Origin: Deinococcus carri
GTDB taxonomy: Bacteria > Deinococcota > Deinococci > Deinococcales > Deinococcaceae
Length of the DNA stretch: 15,000 bases
Reading direction: 5' to 3'
Assembly: GCF_039545055.1 (NCBI RefSeq)
Contig: NZ_BAABRP010000002.1
Coordinates: 115,001-130,000, forward strand
Part shown: positions 14,977-15,000 of the stretch, in pieces
Position numbering within the stretch: position 1 is the first letter of the stretch
How the letters are laid out: every line of letters begins with the position of its first letter
Translations under genes and position numbers: made by a program
Notes under the pieces: generated by a model
What the model saw: only the letters and a program-made list of their open reading frames with translations
The model's database searches: none
What the model was told of the DNA's origin: nothing

Positions 14977-15000
14977 TCAACCAGCGTAGGGGGTGTGTCA

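Larger units (their letters stand above)
12540..15000 (-). mobile_element. IS21-family insertion sequence, right tip at or past window edge
   Basis: istA and istB lie in order on the minus strand with a 7-bp gap, the standard IS21 layout. Related end sequences occur on both sides: ATCCGGCA...CAGCC...GCGGACG at about 12543-12569, and the same motif in reverse complement at about 14953-14976, with small gaps. At the very edge of the window, TGACACACCCCC (read on the minus strand from 15000) resembles an IS21 tip, which typically begins with TG. The left tip cannot be placed: the expected sequence would fall where the ISL3 end lies. Confidence 0.85.

Noticed and set aside
1..15000. CRISPR arrays, rRNA or tRNA genes
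   Set aside because: No regularly spaced direct repeats and no recognisable rRNA or tRNA sequence seen anywhere in the window.

Overview
This is GC-rich, densely packed bacterial DNA with many GTG starts. Gene content and style (ISL3, IS5 and IS21 elements, a BTAD-type regulator fragment, a VapBC pair) would suit Deinococcus or a relative, but no marker gene fixes the taxon, so that is inference. The mix of a tyrosine recombinase, a toxin-antitoxin pair, a candidate conflict protein, gene relics and three IS families points to an accessory region: a plasmid or genomic island.

Layout. 1-3518 holds the 3' part of a very large plus-strand protein with TPR-like helical repeats, a GreA/GreB C-terminal-like domain and a C-terminal PIN nuclease fold. 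This is the architecture of the predicted TPR-GreAB-C-PIN bacterial conflict proteins. 3562-4686 is a complete IS5-family element with perfect 18-bp ends and a 3-bp TCA target duplication. 4724-5236 is the 3' remnant of a SARP/BTAD transcriptional regulator (minus strand), followed by roughly 500 bp of decayed DNA. 5762-6718 is an intact tyrosine recombinase (minus). Divergent from it, 6883-7770 encodes an unrecognised all-helical protein, followed by a strong ribosome binding site and only a 10-codon gene stub.

7771-8090 has no protein gene but contains a promoter-like sequence, a structured stretch and a strong UUCG-loop terminator, so it may encode a small RNA. 8091-8633 (minus) is a conserved protein of unknown role. 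8862-9517 is a VapBC toxin-antitoxin pair with an AbrB-fold antitoxin. 33 bp later, 9551-10231 encodes a transglutaminase/cysteine-peptidase-like protein, and 10265-10795 (minus) a small protein with two CxxC motifs.

10830-12526 is an intact ISL3-family element lying directly against the left end of an IS21-family element (istB, istA; about 12540 to the window edge). A perfect hairpin covers the first istA start codon.

The genes that could act together are the TPR-GreAB-C-PIN protein with partners outside the window, and vapB-vapC with the adjacent cysteine-peptidase-like gene. The rest is mobility machinery and its debris.
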